64,000 nucleotides of DNA, from contig NZ_CP067393.1 in NCBI RefSeq assembly GCF_016653615.1, positions 2,371,673-2,435,672 of the forward strand. The letters are read 5' to 3'. Below are positions 8,489 to 20,334 of this stretch, piece after piece. Positions within the stretch are counted from its first letter, which is position 1; the number at the start of each line of letters is the position of its first letter. The position numbers were made by a program, and so were the translations under genes. Origin of the DNA: Entomomonas asaccharolytica. Lineage in GTDB: Bacteria; Pseudomonadota; Gammaproteobacteria; Pseudomonadales; Pseudomonadaceae. The notes beneath the pieces are model-generated. The model had not been told where the DNA came from and did no database searches. It saw only the letters and a program-made list of their open reading frames with translations.

Positions 8489-9511
8489 TTAACTTATCCT
8501 AAGGGGCTTACCCGCCATAGCTAATAAAATATCGGTAAGCCCTTGCCAGCAGTCACCTGCTGCTTGTCCCTTGATTTGTGCATCTACTTGTTGGGCTTTA
8601 ATCAATAACTCTCCCCATTGATTAGCACTATATCTGCCTATCGCTTGTTGAAAGATTGCTTGCCGCTTTGACCAAATAGGAGGTCTAACTTGGGAAAAGG
8701 CTTTTTGTAAAGGAATACCCTGCGCCGCTAATTGAGCTAAGGTCATTAAAGCGCGTAATTCTTTAGTTAACGTCCATAACACAAGGGTTTCTGCTGCCCC
8801 TTCTGCCCTTAATCCCTGTAGCATACGTAGGCTATGTGTAGCATCACCTTGCAAAGCAATATCTACCAAGCCAAAGATATCAAAACGTGCGCTATCCACC
8901 ACCATTTGTTGAATATGGTCAACATCTACTCGCGAATCATTACCTATCAATAATTTAAGTTTTTCTATTTCTTGAGCAGCCGCTAGTAAATTACCTTCTA
9001 CTCTTAATGAAAATAACTCTAAAGCATCAGGTGTAATAGATAACCCTAAGGTTGCTAAGCGTTGTCTAATCCATTGGGGTAATTGATTAGCTTCAATTGG
9101 CCAGATTTGTATTAATTGACATAATGGACTATCAGTTACCGTTTTAACCCACTTTGTTTTAACATCTAATTTAGGTGCTGATATTAGTAATAATGTATCT
9201 TGTGGTGGGTTTGCTAAATAGCTTAATAAAGCTTCCCCTTTATCTGATAATGAAGCTGTTTTTAAACGAAACTCTAAAATACGTTTTTCAGCAAATAACG
9301 ACATACTAGCTGCTTCATCATACAGCACAGACCAATCAAAATTAGTTTCTACATTAAATAACTGTCGCTCGCTATAGCCTGCTTCCCTAGCAGCCGTGCG
9401 AATAGCATCTGCTGCTTCCATACAAAGTAAAGGCTCATCACCTGCTACAATATATACAGCACTTAATTCGGTTTGTAGTTGTTTAGCTAATTGATTGATA
9501 TTTAGTTTCAT
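8489..9511 (-). CDS. holA: DNA polymerase III delta subunit
   Basis: Clamp-loader subunit that opens the beta sliding clamp, 340 residues. Typical HolA features: N-terminal YIVAGDEPLLCMEAADAIR (degenerate AAA+ fold without a working Walker A), the region SLFAEKRILEFRL, and the C-terminal collar domain with LTKELRALMTLAQL. Downstream of leuS and lptE in the same orientation, the standard pseudomonad order leuS-lptE-holA. A strong hairpin sits immediately before the start and no good Shine-Dalgarno sequence is visible, so expression may be tuned at this point. Confidence 0.92.
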   Translation of the reverse strand: MKLNINQLAKQLQTELSAVYIVAGDEPLLCMEAADAIRTAAREAGYSERQLFNVETNFDWSVLYDEAASMSLFAEKRILEFRLKTASLSDKGEALLSYLANPPQDTLLLISAPKLDVKTKWVKTVTDSPLCQLIQIWPIEANQLPQWIRQRLATLGLSITPDALELFSLRVEGNLLAAAQEIEKLKLLIGNDSRVDVDHIQQMVVDSARFDIFGLVDIALQGDATHSLRMLQGLRAEGAAETLVLWTLTKELRALMTLAQLAAQGIPLQKAFSQVRPPIWSKRQAIFQQAIGRYSANQWGELLIKAQQVDAQIKGQAAGDCWQGLTDILLAMAGKPLRIS

Positions 9512-9519
9512 AAAAGTAA

Positions 9520-9542
9520 AGAGCCTGTCATTAACAGGCTCT
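9520..9542 (-). terminator. Hairpin between lptE and holA
   Basis: Nine-base perfect stem AGAGCCTGT/ACAGGCTCT with a five-base loop, followed on the minus strand by TTTACTTTT and then the holA ATG. It looks like an intrinsic terminator or attenuator within the operon and occupies the space where a holA ribosome-binding site would be. Confidence 0.55.
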
Positions 9543-9552
9543 AAAATAATGC

Positions 9553-10185
9553 TTAGCGTTCATTAAACTTTTCGATCTCATCCAAAGGAATACTGTGTAA
9601 CAGTGACTTACGTCTTTCCTCTAGGGCTTTTTGTTGCGCTTTTTCAGCCTCAGCTTTTAATCTCAGTTGCTCTTCAGCGGCTTTTTGTAAGCTGTCTAAT
9701 TGTGCCACTGAAACCGCTTGTAAACGCTCTAATAACAGCGTAATTGCATCTGCTCTGATCCTTCTATCTATCTGCTCAGCCTGCAATTCATCAGCCACAA
9801 TATTATTAGAATCACTGATATATTCGCCACGTGCCTCTAATGAACTCTGAATTAATAAGAGACCACCAGTGCCAAAGATTTCATAGTCAAGGGTCAGTAT
9901 TTTTACTATTTCTGTACCACGAATATCATTAGCATAACTTAATGTTCTACTATCCCATTTTTCTGATACAACTAACTTATACTCAGCAGTATCATAAATC
10001 TTCACACCTGCAGCCGTTAATCTTTCTTTCAGTTCATTGACTAATGGGCCATACTTGTCTCCTGCTGAGACTGCCATTTCTTTAATTTCAATCTTATCAT
10101 CATTGGTACCACGCAAATGAAAACCGCAAGCAGTTAACATGAGTGCCATTATGCTGACTATAAAATAACTTATTAAACGCTTCAT
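9553..10185 (-). CDS. lptE: LPS-assembly lipoprotein LptE
   Basis: Outer-membrane lipoprotein that plugs the LptD barrel during LPS insertion, 210 residues. Lipobox LTAC with lipidated Cys20 after a hydrophobic signal sequence, then GFHLRG, the hallmark start of mature LptE. A charged, probably coiled-coil extension fills about residues 155-195 (KAAEEQLRLKAEAEKAQQ), as in pseudomonad LptE. Located between leuS and holA as usual. Confidence 0.93.
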   Translation of the reverse strand: MKRLISYFIVSIMALMLTACGFHLRGTNDDKIEIKEMAVSAGDKYGPLVNELKERLTAAGVKIYDTAEYKLVVSEKWDSRTLSYANDIRGTEIVKILTLDYEIFGTGGLLLIQSSLEARGEYISDSNNIVADELQAEQIDRRIRADAITLLLERLQAVSVAQLDSLQKAAEEQLRLKAEAEKAQQKALEERRKSLLHSIPLDEIEKFNER

Positions 10186-10217
10186 ATATTATGAAACTCC
10201 ATTACTAATTCTTTATA

Positions 10218-12839
<2,622 letters not shown>

Positions 12840-12984
12840 TCAATTAGGATTGAGTAATAAACCTGCTAGCATACATGAGTTAGCAAAAGATAAAAAGTCA
12901 AAGCTGATGTTCTCAATAAAAAAGTCTTTTGAGAACACTTTCCCTTAATACTCAGTAGCTATTTACTGTGTTTACAACATCAAT

Positions 12985-13536
12985 TTACTGCTGTTGCTTT
13001 AACTTATTTATTTCACTTAAAACTCTGTCAGCCGTACGTTTTAGGAAAGCCAGTGTATCTGGATCAGTAATCACGCCATCCGTTACTTTTTCACCAATAT
13101 GCGCCAATGCTGCCTCCCTTAAAGGAATAATATGACACAACATAGAGGCGAAGGTTTCGCGTAATTGATACTGAGCGCGCACACCTCCTAAATCACCTGT
13201 TGATTGTGTAATAAAATAAACGGGCTTATGTAAAAAGCAACTATTAAAAGCAGGACGAGATAGCCAATCCAAAGTATTTTTTAAAACCCCCGGAATGCCA
13301 TGATTAAACTCTGGGCATACCACTAGTACTCCATCAGATAGCTGTACCAAAGCTCTAGCATCAGTTACGGCTGTAGGCAATACTTCTTTTTCTAAATCAC
13401 CGTTGTAATGGGGTAAAGCACCGATATCTAATAACTCAAAAACAGCTTGCGGTTTAACCATTTCAACCATTGTTTTTAAAATAATCGTTGAATACGAATT
13501 TTGTCGTAAACTACCTGAAATACCTACTAAGCGCAT
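12985..13536 (-). CDS. NADPH-dependent FMN reductase family protein
   Basis: Flavodoxin-like NAD(P)H:flavin/quinone reductase of the ChrR/YieF/SsuE superfamily, 183 residues. The phosphate-binding loop for FMN is GSLRQNSYS near the N-terminus and the second flavin loop is PEFNHGIPGVLKNTLDWLSR. The in vivo substrate could be a quinone, chromate, azo compound or free flavin. A paralogue lies at 35696-36262. Stands alone between leuS and thrC, with its own spacing from both. Confidence 0.85.
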   Translation of the reverse strand: MRLVGISGSLRQNSYSTIILKTMVEMVKPQAVFELLDIGALPHYNGDLEKEVLPTAVTDARALVQLSDGVLVVCPEFNHGIPGVLKNTLDWLSRPAFNSCFLHKPVYFITQSTGDLGGVRAQYQLRETFASMLCHIIPLREAALAHIGEKVTDGVITDPDTLAFLKRTADRVLSEINKLKQQQ

Positions 13537-13579
13537 GCTAACCTCACTAAAAACTTACGTTTATAAAACACAGAAATAA

Positions 13580-13604
13580 ATAAGGGAGCTATTTGCTCCC
13601 TTAT
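13580..13604 (-). terminator. Terminator downstream of thrC
   Basis: Ten-base perfect stem ATAAGGGAGC/GCTCCCTTAT with a five-base loop, starting 12 bases after the thrC stop on the minus strand and followed by TTATTT. It ends the hom-thrC operon. Confidence 0.8.
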
Positions 13605-13616
13605 CCATCATAAAGA

Positions 13617-15026
13617 TTACAGTGGTTTGCCTCTATTACCATGTTGGCTAACAAAAGCTTGTATTTTCGCCAAATCATTAGCAAGCACTGTACAACGTTC
13701 TTCACGTTTAAACAGATCAGTTAAATGAGCAGGTAGCTCAATAGCTTTAGCCACGCCTGCTTTTTCCACTGCTTCTGGGAACTTCACAGGATGAGCAGTA
13801 CCCAAAGTAACCATAGGTAAAGCTAAACTACGACGACATAAACGTGCCGCCCTTACCCCAATAGCAGTATGAGGATCTAATACTTCACCTGTTTGTTTAA
13901 ATACTTCTGCGATAGTTGCACAGGTTTCTTCATCAGATACCGCTAATGAATCAAATAATTTACGAGCTTCAGTCCAACGCTCTTGTTCTACGGAGAGCTT
14001 ACCAGTTTGTTTAAAGTTAGCTAATAAGTCAGCCACGGCTTTACCATTTCTACCATGTAGATCAAACAATAAACGCTCAAAGTTAGAAGACACCATAATA
14101 TCCATAGAAGGTGATAAAGAGGGGTGCAACTGATCTTTATCATAATGGTTGCCAGACATAAAGCGATGCAGAATATCATTACGATTAGTGGCTACAATCA
14201 ATTGATTAATAGGTAGCCCCATATTACGCGCTAAGTAACCTGCAAAAATATCACCAAAGTTACCTGTAGGCACAGAGAATGCCACAGAACGTAATGGCCC
14301 ACCTAACTGTAAAGCAGCATAGAAGTAGTAAACAATCTGCGCCATAATACGCGCCCAGTTAATGGAGTTTACCGCGACTAAACGAGTACCTTTTAAGAAG
14401 CCTTGATCTGCAAAGCTGGCTTTAACCATTTCTTGGCAATCATCAAAATTACCCTCGATGGCAATATTGTGAATATTCTCGCCAAGGATAGTAGTCATTT
14501 GGCGGCGCTGTACTTCTGATACGCGATTGTGAGGATGCAGAATAAAAATATCCACATTTTCACAGCGACGACAACCTTCAATAGCTGCAGAACCTGTATC
14601 ACCAGAGGTTGCCCCCATAATAACGACACGTTCATTACGCTTTGCTAATACATAATCTAATAAACGACCTAATAACTGTAAGGCAAAATCTTTAAATGCT
14701 AACGTTGGGCCATGAAATAACTCTAACACCCACTCATTACCAGCCAAAGGACGTAATGGCGCTACTGCCTGATGAGCGAACACACCATAAGTTTCGGCTA
14801 GAATCTGTTTAAAGTCAGCGTCAGGAATACAACCTTCAACAAAAGGACGCATCACTTTAAAAGCTAACTCATGATAAGGTAAGCCAGCCCAGCTACTGAT
14901 TTCTTCTACTGTAAAATGTGGTAAATTCTCAGGTACATATAAGCCACCATCAGTGGCTAAACCTGCTAATAAAACATCTTCAAAGTTAAGTGCAGGCGCT
15001 TGCCCACGGGTGCTTATATAACGCAT
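13617..15026 (-). CDS. thrC: Threonine synthase
   Basis: PLP-dependent enzyme converting O-phospho-L-homoserine to L-threonine, 469 residues, the long ThrC form of Proteobacteria. The Schiff-base lysine is Lys112 in LFHGPTLAFKDFALQLLG; the N-terminus MRYISTRGQAPALNFEDVLL and the glycine-rich phosphate-binding segment MGATSGDTGSAAIEG are diagnostic. It starts 15 bases after the hom stop, so hom-thrC form one operon for the last steps of threonine synthesis, ended by the hairpin at 13580-13604. Confidence 0.96.
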   Translation of the reverse strand: MRYISTRGQAPALNFEDVLLAGLATDGGLYVPENLPHFTVEEISSWAGLPYHELAFKVMRPFVEGCIPDADFKQILAETYGVFAHQAVAPLRPLAGNEWVLELFHGPTLAFKDFALQLLGRLLDYVLAKRNERVVIMGATSGDTGSAAIEGCRRCENVDIFILHPHNRVSEVQRRQMTTILGENIHNIAIEGNFDDCQEMVKASFADQGFLKGTRLVAVNSINWARIMAQIVYYFYAALQLGGPLRSVAFSVPTGNFGDIFAGYLARNMGLPINQLIVATNRNDILHRFMSGNHYDKDQLHPSLSPSMDIMVSSNFERLLFDLHGRNGKAVADLLANFKQTGKLSVEQERWTEARKLFDSLAVSDEETCATIAEVFKQTGEVLDPHTAIGVRAARLCRRSLALPMVTLGTAHPVKFPEAVEKAGVAKAIELPAHLTDLFKREERCTVLANDLAKIQAFVSQHGNRGKPL

Positions 15027-15041
15027 AGTTAATACACTTTA

Positions 15042-16346
15042 TTAGTTCAATTGTTCAACACGAATACGCACTACTTGTCCTTCAACACCTTCTAATGCTT
15101 CCAGTGCAGTAATCGCATCATTCATTTTTGCTTCAGTTACTTTATGAGTTAGTAAAATCATTGGCACTTTACCATCCATTTCTTCTAACTCTTTTTGCAT
15201 AATAGATTCAATATTAATTCCACGCTCAGAAAGTATAGTCGCCACTTGAGCTAATACACCTGGCGAATCTTTTGCTTGAATACGTAAATAATAAGCTGTT
15301 TCACAATCAGCAATAGCTAACACAGGCATATTAGATAATGCTGATGGTTGAAATGCCAAATGAGGCACACGGTTTTCAGGGTCAGAAGTCATTACCCGTA
15401 CTACATCAACCAAATCCGCTACAACTGCTGATGCTGTTGCGTCCATACCAGCACCTGCACCATAGTATAAGGTTGAGCCTACCGCATCACCATTTACCAT
15501 AACTGCATTCATTACCCCATTAACATTAGCCAGTAATTCCTCAGCTGGAATTAATGTTGGATGTACACGTAACTCAATACCTTGTTCTGTACGTTTGGCA
15601 ACACCTAAGTGTTTAATTCGATAGCCTAACGCATCAGCGTACAATACATCTTCTGAGGTTAATTTAGTAATACCTTCGGTATAAGCTTTATCAAACTGTA
15701 AAGGGATACCAAAGGCAATAGACGCTAAAATAGTTAACTTATGCGCGGCATCAATGCCTTCCACATCAAAGGTAGGATCAGCTTCGGCATAGCCTAACTC
15801 TTGTGCTTCTTTTAATACATCAGCAAATGCACGGCCTTTTTCACGCATTTCAGTTAGGATAAAATTGCCTGTACCATTGATGATACCAGCCACCCAATTA
15901 ATTTGATTACCTGCTAACCCTTCACGAATCGCTTTAATAATTGGGATACCACCAGCAACAGAAGCCTCAAAAGCAACAATAACGCCTTTTTCTTCTGCCT
16001 TCGTAAAAATCTCATTACCATGTACAGCAATTAATGCTTTATTGGCAGTCACTACATGCTTACCATTTTCAATGGCTTTTAGCACTAATTCACGGGCTAA
16101 CGTATAACCACCAATTAACTCAACAATAATATCAATTTCAGGGTTATTAACTACCTCAAACACATCTTCCGTAATTGGGGTGTTCCCTGTTTGGCATTGT
16201 GGGTTAATCGCGCGTGCAGCAATTTGTGCCACTTCAATAGCCCTACCTGCTCGACGAGCGATCTCTTGTGCATTACGCATTAGTACATTAAAAGTACCGC
16301 CACCCACAGTACCCAATCCACATAAGCCAACTTTTACTGGTTTCAA
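15042..16346 (-). CDS. hom: Homoserine dehydrogenase (TTG start)
   Basis: NAD(P)H-dependent reduction of aspartate semialdehyde to homoserine. Monofunctional enzyme: Rossmann motif GLGTVGGG at the N-terminus, catalytic domain with GIINGTGNFILTEM and YAEADPTFDVEG, and a C-terminal ACT domain (about 350-430) for feedback control by threonine. The open frame reaches 16370, but TTG at 16346 is preceded by GTGGGAG at seven bases and gives 434 residues beginning (M)KPVKVGLCGLG. This matches my memory of the Pseudomonas protein in both length and first residues. Operon with thrC. Confidence 0.94.
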   Translation of the reverse strand: MKPVKVGLCGLGTVGGGTFNVLMRNAQEIARRAGRAIEVAQIAARAINPQCQTGNTPITEDVFEVVNNPEIDIIVELIGGYTLARELVLKAIENGKHVVTANKALIAVHGNEIFTKAEEKGVIVAFEASVAGGIPIIKAIREGLAGNQINWVAGIINGTGNFILTEMREKGRAFADVLKEAQELGYAEADPTFDVEGIDAAHKLTILASIAFGIPLQFDKAYTEGITKLTSEDVLYADALGYRIKHLGVAKRTEQGIELRVHPTLIPAEELLANVNGVMNAVMVNGDAVGSTLYYGAGAGMDATASAVVADLVDVVRVMTSDPENRVPHLAFQPSALSNMPVLAIADCETAYYLRIQAKDSPGVLAQVATILSERGINIESIMQKELEEMDGKVPMILLTHKVTEAKMNDAITALEALEGVEGQVVRIRVEQLN

Positions 16347-16427
16347 GCTAATACTCCCACCCATTAACAAAATTAATGCGCAACATTACGAGGCTACGCG
16401 CTATTAGTCAATAATTCTTTTACAAAA

Positions 16428-16964
16428 TTACGGATTATTTTTTGGCTGTTGTTGATCCGCTATATTCTGCCCTGTCTGTGCTATACGTACTTTGTTATAA
16501 CTATTAACAATAATATAAACGCGATCACCGACACGAATAATTTGGTTAGGATCTACCTCTTGTACAATAGAAATTAAACGACCATCTTCCCCATCTTGTT
16601 TAATGATCATTTCTACCCCATCGGTACGGGTAAGACCTTCTTCAGTTACCGTACCAATTAAACCAACAGCTACTGCACCAATTACAGCACCTACCACAAC
16701 CCCTGCTGCATCACCAAATGAGTTAGCACCGCCAGAAGCACCTGCTGCACCGCCAGCAATAGCGCCAGCACCAGCGCCTACGCCGCTTCTTGAACCATCT
16801 ATTCTAACAGGTCTTAAATTAAGGATTGTACCTAACGTAACGTTTTGTATATTACGTACTTCTTCTCTACCATAGGTTTTACTGTCTAGTTTAGGCATAC
16901 AGCCTGCAATACCTAACAACATTAAAAGTACTGTTAAAACTGTTATATTTTGCTTAATTTTCAT
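16428..16964 (-). CDS. SlyB-like glycine-zipper outer-membrane lipoprotein
   Basis: Lipoprotein of 178 residues with lipobox LGIAGC (lipidated Cys22). Residues about 60-105 form a glycine-zipper 2TM domain (GAGAGAIAGGAAGASGGAN, then VVGAVIGAVAVGLIG), followed by a small beta domain with GRLISIVQEVD. The architecture is that of the SlyB/PCP (17 kDa) family, thought to stabilise the outer membrane under divalent-cation or stress conditions. Named by family only; it ends 57 bases before the hom ATG region and probably has its own promoter. Confidence 0.8.
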   Translation of the reverse strand: MKIKQNITVLTVLLMLLGIAGCMPKLDSKTYGREEVRNIQNVTLGTILNLRPVRIDGSRSGVGAGAGAIAGGAAGASGGANSFGDAAGVVVGAVIGAVAVGLIGTVTEEGLTRTDGVEMIIKQDGEDGRLISIVQEVDPNQIIRVGDRVYIIVNSYNKVRIAQTGQNIADQQQPKNNP

Positions 16965-17405
16965 CGTTTTTCCTAAATATGAAGAACATCCTAATACTGT
17001 CTATACTACCTATTATGCCATAGATAATTGGATACTGAAAAACTAATAGAAACTTGTAACTGCAAATAAGTAAGACAGTTATAAGCTATGTAAGCTTATA
17101 ACAAAAAAGACACATTATAAAATGTAAGTGAGCAAAGGTTTTTATTCGTTCTGTATAAAGATCAAAGATGATATTAGAAGTAACACTAACCCCTTAATTA
17201 CTCTACTATTAGTGTTACCTCTAACAAATCAAAAAACAATGATAGTTATAAATTATTTTTAATAGTTGCCATACTTAGTAGCTAATGTGAAAGCAGCTGC
17301 TTTGCAATGGTTATTTAAGGCTAAGCACAGTGTAAAAGTGATTAACTAAAACCTACTTAGTAGTATAATTAGCTAATATTAATTGAGGCTTAAAATGCTG
17401 AAATT
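16965..17405. other. Gene-free stretch with three perfect inverted repeats
   Basis: No convincing gene. It holds GTTATAAGC/GCTTATAAC (17078-17102, 7-base loop), GTAACACTAA/TTAGTGTTAC (17180-17218, 19-base spacer) and the 14-base palindrome AAAGCAGCTGCTTT (17290-17303). Near its right end are a perfect TATAAT at 17364-17369 on the plus strand and GAGG six bases before an ATG at 17395 that opens a 25-codon frame antisense to the end of gluQ. This could be an intergenic sRNA or regulator-binding region; nothing identifies it. Confidence 0.35.
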
Positions 17406-18281
17406 TTATACAGACACTGTTATTTTTTGTTGTTTAGGTATGAAATCAACACACCAATTACTTACCGCATAATTTAAAATATTTTTCGGTGTTTCTTGAT
17501 AGAAGTTTGTTTCTATAGGTTGACCTAAAATCTCTAGTGCTGTTATTAACAATTGACTGGCTTGTTTTATGGGTAAAATAGGTGAACACTGTGTTTTACT
17601 TAGCTTATGCCCATTTTCATCTAACAAAATGGGAACGTGCAAATAGTTTGGCTTAGAAAACCCTAGTAACTCTTGCAAGTAAAGCTGCCTAGGTGTTGAG
17701 TCTAATAGGTCTGCACCCCTTACAATATCAGTAATTCCTTGCTCAGCATCATCCAACACCACAGCTAACTGATAAGCAAAAAAACCATCTCGACGCTTAA
17801 CAATAAAATCCCCTACTTCTCGCCCTAAATGCTGCGAGAACTTACCCTGCACTCGATCATTAAATTGATAAATTAATTCTGGCACACGAATTCTAATAGC
17901 AGCATCAATACAAGGCTTTAAGGCATCACGACAAAAATTTGGATAAATTGAATAATCTTCTAGTTGTTTTCTTGAGCAAGTACAAGCATAGGCTAATCCA
18001 TTACTCAGTAGCCTATCAATTACCGATTGATAAGTGGCCAAACGATTACTTTGATAAAGAATTTCACCATCCCACTCAAAACCGTAGGCTTCTAAAGTAC
18101 GCAAAATATTATCGGTAGCGCCAGCCACTTCTCTTGGAGGATCAATATCTTCAATACGAATAAGCCATTGACCATTGGCTGCTTTAGCATCTAAATAAGA
18201 AGCCAGTGCAGCTACTAATGACCCTAAATGCAAACCCCCACTAGGAGTGGGGGCAAAGCGACCAATGTAAGGCTTAGGCAT
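17406..18281 (-). CDS. gluQ: Glutamyl-Q tRNA(Asp) synthetase
   Basis: Truncated GluRS-like enzyme that attaches glutamate to the queuosine base at the wobble position of tRNA-Asp. 291 residues, catalytic domain only, without an anticodon-binding domain. HIGH-type motif PTPSGGLHLGS at 11-21; zinc-binding set Cys100, Cys102 and Cys117; KLSKT replaces KMSKS near the C-terminus. It follows dksA after a short gap, the conserved dksA-gluQ pair. The ATG at 18281 is chosen; a TTG at 18290 is possible. Functionally linked to queH at 51270, since queuosine must be made first. Confidence 0.93.
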   Translation of the reverse strand: MPKPYIGRFAPTPSGGLHLGSLVAALASYLDAKAANGQWLIRIEDIDPPREVAGATDNILRTLEAYGFEWDGEILYQSNRLATYQSVIDRLLSNGLAYACTCSRKQLEDYSIYPNFCRDALKPCIDAAIRIRVPELIYQFNDRVQGKFSQHLGREVGDFIVKRRDGFFAYQLAVVLDDAEQGITDIVRGADLLDSTPRQLYLQELLGFSKPNYLHVPILLDENGHKLSKTQCSPILPIKQASQLLITALEILGQPIETNFYQETPKNILNYAVSNWCVDFIPKQQKITVSV

Positions 18282-18305
18282 AGCTAACAAAGGATAACAA
18301 AAAGA

Positions 18306-18764
18306 TTAGAGACCTGTTTGTTTCTCTTTTATTTCTGCTAATGTTTTGCAATCAATGCAAAGTGTGGCGGTAGGACGTGCCTCTAAACGGCGAATACCAA
18401 TTTCAACGCCACAAGAATCACACCAGCCATAATTATTCTCAGCAATCAATTGTAACGTATCATCAATTTTTTTGATGAGTTTACGTTCTCTATCACGCGT
18501 ACGTAGTTCTAAACTAAACTCTTCTTCTTGCGTTGCTCTATCTGCAGGGTCTGGAAAATTAGCAGCATCATCTTGCATATGTTCAACTGTACGAGTCATA
18601 TCTTCTACAAGCTCTACGCGCCATTTCTTAAGGATTTCAGCAAAATGTCCACGCATTGCTTCGCTCATGTATTCTTCACCTTTCTTTTCTTTATAAGGTG
18701 TGAATCCTTGACCTATAGTATCTTCAGAACTTTTTTTCTCTGGAGTTTTTTTAGCCTTAGCCAC
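18306..18764 (-). CDS. dksA: RNA polymerase-binding transcription factor DksA
   Basis: Secondary-channel factor that works with ppGpp to reprogramme transcription, 152 residues. Coiled-coil with the acidic tip ([14 protein letters not shown], Asp72 and Asp75) and a C4 zinc finger with Cys115, Cys118, Cys136 and Cys139 ([17 protein letters not shown] is part of it). Near-identical in pattern to the E. coli protein, including the N-terminal extension. Probably co-transcribed with gluQ. Confidence 0.97.
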   Translation of the reverse strand: MAKAKKTPEKKSSEDTIGQGFTPYKEKKGEEYMSEAMRGHFAEILKKWRVELVEDMTRTVEHMQDDAANFPDPADRATQEEEFSLELRTRDRERKLIKKIDDTLQLIAENNYGWCDSCGVEIGIRRLEARPTATLCIDCKTLAEIKEKQTGL

Positions 18765-19159
18765 TACTTTTCCCTCTTTTTAAAACAAACAACCTTAAGG
18801 ATATTAAACCTTTGTTAATAAGCTTTAATAAAAATTATGACGGCGCAAATTATCAGATAGCGAGAAACTAATCTAGTGCTACTTTAGTCTTTCTATCACT
18901 TAATTCATTAAATTAAACACCTGTACAGTAATGCAAAGTATTTAACTCAATATCCTTAATGCTTAGTATTAATCATTAATTGAAATAACTTCTACAATAT
19001 AATATTTCCCCAAATACTACAAGGTAAAATGTACAAAGTTGACTGAATTGCCACTTACAAAAAACAATAAGTGATATAACAATTACTTCTGACTTAATTA
19101 TTTATTAATTTTGTTATCATATACTATTCGATCAAGGATATAACAAGGCATTTACTCTT
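18765..19159. other. Divergent promoter region between dksA and the aminotransferase
   Basis: About 395 AT-rich bases separating divergent genes. It must hold the dksA-gluQ and aminotransferase-sfsA promoters, but I cannot assign -35/-10 pairs confidently. An 11-base inverted pair, TTAAGGATATT at 18795-18805 and AATATCCTTAA at 18949-18959, spans the dksA side. No gene is seen. Confidence 0.4.
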
Positions 19160-20332
19160 ATGAATAAGACTTTCACTAAACGTAGTGAATCTATTGAGCC
19201 CTTTCAAGTGATGGCTTTATTAGCTAGGGCAAATGAATTACAAGCTGAAGGTAAGCAAGTTATACATTTAGAAATTGGTGAGCCAGATTTCACTACAGCA
19301 GAGCCTATTTTGCAAGCAGCTAAAGCGGCTATTGATGCAGGCTACACACAGTATACCCCTGCACTTGGTTTACCTGAATTACGTAAAGAAATAGCAAATC
19401 TGTATAAAACACGCTATAACCTTGATATAGACTACAAACGTATTTTAATCACTCCTGGTGGCTCTGGTGCGTTGTTATTGGTTAGTGGTTTATTAGTGGA
19501 GGCAGGTCAACACTTACTTATGGCTGATCCTGGTTATCCTTGTAACCGAAATTTTTTAAGGTTGGTAGAAGCCGATGCAAAAATGATCCCTACTGATCAC
19601 AGCAGTAATTACCAACTAACCCCTGAACTACTAGACCAATATTGGGACAGTAATACAGCAGGCATTCTAGTGGCCTCCCCTGCTAATCCCACAGGTACTA
19701 TTTTAAATAAAGAGCAATTAGCTGCGTTGGCTAACAGTTGCCAACAGCACCAAGGTTATTTTATTTCAGATGAAATTTACCATGGTTTAACCTACGATGT
19801 AGAGGCACCAAGTGCTTTACAAGTAGATGATAATGCTTACATTCTTAATAGCTTCTCTAAATATTATGGCATGACTGGCTGGCGATTAGGTTGGTTAGTG
19901 GCACCACTAGAAGCAGTAGATAGCTTAGAGAAATTTGCACAAAATGTTTATATCAGTGCTACCAGTGTCTCTCAATATGCAGCACTCGCTTGTTTCAATC
20001 CAGAAACACAAGCTATTTTAGAAGCACGTCGCGCTGAATTTGCTAAACGTCGTGATTATTTATTACCCGCTCTTACAGAACTAGGTTTTAAAATTAACAC
20101 TAAACCTGACGGTGCTTTTTATCTTTATGCAGATGTTTCAAACTTTACTGATGATGCCTATAAATTCTGCTACTACTTTTTAGAAAATCAACACGTGGCT
20201 TTTACACCAGGATTAGATTTCGGCAACCATCGCTCTAATCAACATGTACGCTTTGCTTACACCCAAAGTTTAGCGGTATTAGAAGAAGCTGTGAACCGCA
20301 TTGCGCGTGGCTTACAAAATTGGCAAGGGTAA
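19160..20332 (+). CDS. PLP-dependent aminotransferase, class I/II
   Basis: Fold-type I aminotransferase of 390 residues, aspartate/aromatic/alanine family. PLP lysine Lys234 in [16 protein letters not shown], Asp204 in SDEIYH and Asn176 in ANPTGT are all present, and the N-terminal [12 protein letters not shown] is typical. Substrate cannot be predicted; pseudomonad neighbours of sfsA encode similar enzymes annotated only as probable aminotransferases. It is followed two bases later by sfsA, so the pair is co-transcribed. Confidence 0.9.
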   Translation: MNKTFTKRSESIEPFQVMALLARANELQAEGKQVIHLEIGEPDFTTAEPILQAAKAAIDAGYTQYTPALGLPELRKEIANLYKTRYNLDIDYKRILITPGGSGALLLVSGLLVEAGQHLLMADPGYPCNRNFLRLVEADAKMIPTDHSSNYQLTPELLDQYWDSNTAGILVASPANPTGTILNKEQLAALANSCQQHQGYFISDEIYHGLTYDVEAPSALQVDDNAYILNSFSKYYGMTGWRLGWLVAPLEAVDSLEKFAQNVYISATSVSQYAALACFNPETQAILEARRAEFAKRRDYLLPALTELGFKINTKPDGAFYLYADVSNFTDDAYKFCYYFLENQHVAFTPGLDFGNHRSNQHVRFAYTQSLAVLEEAVNRIARGLQNWQG

Positions 20333-20334
20333 AA

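Noticed and set aside
17406-18281. gluQ as a truncated or broken glutamyl-tRNA synthetase
   Set aside because: The short length and missing anticodon-binding domain are normal for GluQ; zinc ligands and both signature motifs are intact.
18528-18818. 96-codon frame opposite dksA, Phe/Cys-rich
   Set aside because: Antisense to the strongly conserved DksA coiled coil; no ribosome-binding site.
18795-18959. 11-base inverted pair TTAAGGATATT / AATATCCTTAA
   Set aside because: Arms are about 140 bases apart in AT-rich sequence, too far for a clear operator or hairpin; noted in the gap entry only.
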